This document shows, piece after piece, positions 60,501-64,000 of a stretch of DNA of 64,000 bases. The first letter of the stretch is position 1, and every line of letters begins with the position of its first letter. Origin of the DNA: Nymphaea colorata (Eukaryota > Streptophyta > Magnoliopsida > Nymphaeales > Nymphaeaceae); assembly GCF_008831285.2 (NCBI RefSeq), contig NC_045138.2, forward strand, positions 21,797,934 through 21,861,933. The letters are read 5' to 3'. The position numbers and the translations under genes are program-made. The notes under the pieces were generated by a model, which was not told where the DNA came from, ran no database searches, and saw only the letters and a program-made list of their open reading frames with translations.

Positions 60501-61804
60501 TTCAGAGAACAAGGAGACCCCAGGAATCTCTAGCAACAGTAAAAGCAGAAAAAGAGAAAAAAGCTTTTCCGTGCCTCAGAAATGTGAGCAAAGAGAAGCT
60601 TTACCTCTGCGAACTGTTCGAGCAGGGAAACTCCTTCCTCCTCGGCGGAAATCTGCAACTCCAAAGCGTGCTGCAGCTTCAGATACATGGCGTCGCATTG
60701 GGCTTCGACCTCCCTCAGCACATCCAGGCAACATTGCCTCTCCCTTTCGGCAACGGCCAAGCTCTCACTCACCCTCTCAGCCCTCTCGAATTCCTCCTTC
60801 TCGCAAGCCTCTTCTAGCTCCTTTTCCAATTCCATGTGCTTGCTGGTTGCGACGACGACGTCATGGACGGCCTTCCTTCTCCTTCGAGCCGCCTCTTTCC
60901 GTTCAGCGGCTGCTGAAGCTGCCGAGACGCCCACGCGCTCGAGACTGTCAGCTATCGTTACCTTGATCGACTCCAATTTGGCCTCAAAGAAGCCGGGGTC
61001 CTGTCCGAATGACGCAGCGTCATCAGACGGCGAGGATCTTCCCCCTCCGCTTTCTTCTGCTGTTTCTTCTGCTCCTGTTTCTTCTACTGCTCGTTCTGAA
61101 ATGGTACCATCATCAGGAACCGATTTGGAGGCGTCTTTTTCCACAATCACCTCGGTCTCCCCTTGGGTAGTTACCTCCGTCTCATGATGGTCGGACACCG
61201 AAGGAACCGGGGCAGAATCGGGAGCTTCTCCATCTGAATCAACGTTTTGGAGACTCTCAAGTGGCGCGGGAGGAGTAGAAGAGGAGACTTCGGAGGACAT
61301 AGAAGCCGGCACCTGCGCCACCGCCACCGCCACCGCCGCCGCTGCAGCAGCAACATCAGCAAGAGAGGAAGAATGATCAGCGGAGGGGGTAGGATGGGGA
61401 TCTAGATGAACGGAAGTGAAGGACGACTCGCGGGCATATCCGATCCTGACGCCTCCCCGCTTTTTCCTCCTGGTACCGCCGGCGGTGGTCGGCGTAGAGG
61501 CCACTGCGGAAGTCGATTTGTGAACCAAAGGAGGATTATGGGCATCGGATTCCAGGGGCACTTGTTGAATGAGGGTGGGCGCGGGCATAAGCGTGAGGTC
61601 CGAGAAGAGGTTCTCATCAAGTGGCCCGCTCGTTTGACGATTCAGAGAGGATGAGGAACGGGGAACGGAAGGAGAGAGTTGGGGATGAGCGGGAGGAGAA
61701 GGAGGAGTTGGGTGGTCGTCGACGTCATTGGATTGGAATTGAGGAGTGAGAAGGACCATGCCTTCGAAGAGCGACCCAAATTCATCTTGTGATCCCTCTG
61801 CCAT
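54544..61804 (-). CDS. Long coiled-coil protein with UVR-like motifs (At5g13560 type)
   Basis: Three minus-strand exons join in phase 0: 60605-61804 (400 codons), 59464-60150 (229) and 54544-55125 (193 plus stop), giving 822 aa. Residues 1 to about 270 are disordered and rich in Ser, Pro and Ala, with a basic patch (GGTRRKKRGGVRIGYARESS). The rest is mostly Glu/Lys/Leu coiled coil. A UVR-like helical hairpin, MELEKELEEACEKEEFERAE, lies near residue 350, and a related motif, EKKVAAAARNFKEAGRIAAE, is in exon 3. The layout recalls an Arabidopsis protein annotated as SMC-like / UVR-domain, At5g13560. There is no ATPase head, so it is not a true SMC protein. Function is unknown; UVR motifs usually mediate protein contacts. 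The ATG at 61804 precedes MAEGSQDEFGSLFEGM; an in-frame ATG at 61879 would add 25 residues. The last intron (4.3 kb) holds hAT transposase debris. Confidence 0.85.
56150..56760 (-). pseudogene. Decayed hAT transposase (DUF659-type region) in an intron
   Basis: On the minus strand about 56640-56460 reads FLESMDLSDKPKTIDLIFSL followed by FDATVNEVGPENTVNFITGN, which matches the DUF659 region of plant BED-finger hAT transposases (D.S...K.....LF.LFD..V.EVG..NVVQ.ITDN). Further on are MFEDVGYVDELKETVKCCQD (about 56390-56330) and a second, similar unit near 56215-56160 (ILGTWMN..KKL). The second looks like a local duplication about 175 bp away. Stops and frame changes throughout; no terminal repeats located. 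Confidence 0.65.
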
Positions 61805-62204
61805 CGCTGCCGCTCTCGATGTGGACGCCCCGGGAGGTGGTGGGATGGTGATCTCGGTTATTTGGAGTCTATGTACCAACTGATTGTTGGCCCTTACCGG
61901 CTGCAGCTGGCTATGGCTGATTATGCCGCAGGGATGGTGGCGTTGTAGTGGCCGCTTCTGAAGCTGAAGAACCAGCCGGATCGAAGTGTCGGGCTCTTCC
62001 CCGCCGTTGCTGTCACCATTACATGTGCAGCACTCTCTCTCTCTCCAGCGCGGTCAGAGTCGAAGACGCCGGCCATGTTTTTTTCTGTGCGTTCTTCGTA
62101 TTCGTATAGGCGATAGGATTTCATTCCACCTAGTTTGCAACTTAGCTATTTTCGTATTACATTTTATTTGGAAGTTACTCTTCAAAATATTGATAATTTT
62201 ATAA
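61805..62204. other. 5' flank of the long coiled-coil gene
   Basis: GC-richer than the surroundings, with a short (CT)n tract near 62033-62045. Probably the leader and promoter of the minus-strand gene, by position. Confidence 0.45.
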
Positions 62205-64000
62205 CTTTTATAATAGAAGTTACACTTAAAAATATATTTGTCAAGTAAAAGCCAAAATAACATACTGAATTATACAAATTTTAACGTTGAGCCGAGCTTG
62301 GAGATAATGGTGGCAGGCATGAGTTCATTGATTGATGGAAGATGGTGACATATATATTTGGCCTACTAGGAAGAGCTAGACCTCATCACCATGGAACCTT
62401 CAAGCCGCTCAATATGCGTTGGACTAACTTTGATGGCAAAATAAATTCCCAACAATAGTCGTTTAAGGCAGTGCAAAACTTTTTAGGTGTCAACAAGTGA
62501 CACCCGATTGATACATCCTGGCCCCATTCCATTTCTTCATTTTGAATGAGAAACCATGTGACAGTACTAATATTGGCCTTAGTAATCTCAGACCCACATG
62601 AGTTGGAATGAGTTCTTGGAGGATCTCCTTATTTGGTTTAGCCAAACCTCCTGAGCTTAAAAGCTTGAGACAAAGAAGCAAGGCCAACACTATCAAGGCA
62701 AATCTCAAGACCTTAGGTTGCATTTGATAACCTCTGATCTCAAATATGAAGTCGGATTTGCTGCCTAAATATGAAGTTTATCAAACTGTAAATTTGGTAA
62801 CTGCAGATTTTAAATCCGTGAGAATGTTGAAATTCATCAGAGAGGTTTATGTTTTAACTGTGATGGAAAATTTCTTTGAGGGCCATAAGTATAAACAATA
62901 TTGCATCTATATGGACACCCTATCGAGGATCATCAATTATTCCAATTATTTCTCAGCCATCATTAAATAAAGTGGAAATCATAAAATCAAGATGATGCCA
63001 TGCGACTACTATCAACAATTGGAAGCCTTTTCAGGAAGCAGGGAGCAGTGATCTACCCACAACTTGGCTTTTTGGCAAATTGTGGTCAATTTCCTTGCCC
63101 TAGTTTTCCAAAACTATCACTAAATTTCTTTAGGAAGAGGACAATTGACAAAATCGACATTCTATAATTTCCAATAAAAAAATGTCATTTTTAATAAGTC
63201 AATTAATTTTCAACTCACAAAAGCTTAGTCCGCTTGTTTCAAAATATCTCTGAAATGTGCAAGGATGAAGAGTACTTAGGCCAAAGGGAGAAGAATAATG
63301 TGTTGAGCATAGACTTGTATGAATCTACCGCATATTCTGTCATTGTCTATGTCATATACAAATGCATTTTCTAGAGCTTCTAATTTATGCTTTCAATCTT
63401 ATATTTTACAATTTTAGCCTTGTGAATATTCTGCGCATACCATGTACCACGAATATTACTTGAATATGTTTTAAATAAGTAATATGAACTCTTGATTTGA
63501 ATCATTCACCTTGAGATCATGTTCATTATATTTTTTGCTATATCATTATGCAATGAGAAAAAAGTCGAGATGCCCTCAACAAGGATGCAGGCAACGGTCC
63601 AGCCTCCTACCAATAAAATGATTCATACAATCTAAATCCTATTTTCAACATAGATGTGAGTTTAAAATATATTTTCAACGTTGAAGTTTTGGAATCGCCT
63701 CTAAAACTTGGTTTCAAGACAGTTTTGAAATCCTTCAAAGGGATAAATCTCGGGAGGATCGAACTAACATAGACTTGCATTGATAGATGAGACACCAGTC
63801 CAATAAAAAAACCCAATAACTCATGTGTGAAAGGGCACACTTGGTAGTTGAAATAATACCTAAATGGCAAAATTTAATACAATTGAGAATGTGGATGCAT
63901 GATGATGTATAGGGCTGCACAACAAGCTGAGCCAACTCAGGTTTGACTTGAACTCGCTTGAAAAAATTCAGCTCATGCTCGAGTCGTTTATAAACGAGCC
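62205..64000. other. Intergenic AT-rich sequence to the right edge
   Basis: No gene recognised. The minus-strand ORF 62490-62723 has a hydrophobic start but no supporting features. About 63911-64000 begins TAGGGCTGCACAACAAGCTG and continues with GCTCGAG and TTTATAAACGAGCC words, the start of a dispersed repeat that is cut off by the window edge. Confidence 0.45.

Noticed and set aside
62490-62723. Minus-strand ORF starting with a hydrophobic, signal-like segment
   Set aside because: No conserved motif, no splice support, and it lies in AT-rich repeat-like sequence; chance is the simpler explanation.

Overview
This is an AT-rich nuclear window from a flowering plant. Genes have introns with GT/AG borders, intergenic space is full of decayed Ty1/copia, L1-type LINE and hAT elements, and dinucleotide microsatellites are long. 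A monocot is my best guess: the first gene is GC-rich and resembles the grass CSLD1-type proteins I remember. That is inference; the sequence does not name the species.

Six protein-coding genes can be assembled by joining ORFs at splice sites with consistent phase. (1) 910-4588 (+): a cellulose synthase-like D (CSLD) enzyme, three exons, 1151 aa. (2) 14160-19780 (-): a TLC-domain membrane protein, three exons. (3) 24490-26888 (+): a short secreted-type protein that is a stand-alone subtilisin propeptide / inhibitor I9 domain, three exons. Two further phase-compatible copies of its last exon lie downstream at 28943-29016 and 35743-35816. (4) 41666-46328 (+): a BTB/POZ protein with MATH-like N-terminal and BACK-like C-terminal parts, four exons. 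(5) 52654-53577 (+): an uncharacterised 230-aa coiled-coil protein. (6) 54544-61804 (-): an 822-aa coiled-coil protein with UVR-like motifs. They show no common pathway; this is an ordinary gene-sparse eukaryotic neighbourhood.

Repeats, left to right: a 1-kb hAT-like element (5448-6473); a hAT deletion derivative with a perfect 8-bp target duplication (7055-8016); copia relics (about 9.25-10.3 kb and 12.66-12.98 kb); three LINE 3' ends that all abut microsatellites (20.9-22.8 kb); a (CT)n(TA)n(AG)n palindrome (23168-23316); a direct tandem duplication of a 5.6-6.8 kb block (27323-34147 and 34148-39788), each copy carrying a terminal exon of gene 3 and an inverted-repeat (foldback) structure; a copia relic in an intron of the BTB gene; an internally deleted copia element with both LTRs, PBS and PPT (48634-51979); and a decayed hAT transposase in the last intron of gene 6.

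The most interesting signal is gene 3. Its last exon exists three times in tandem with the same acceptor phase and length but different sequences, so alternative terminal exons could give three versions of the inhibitor C-terminus. Two of these exons were spread by the large block duplication. All similarity statements are by eye; no alignment or search was run.
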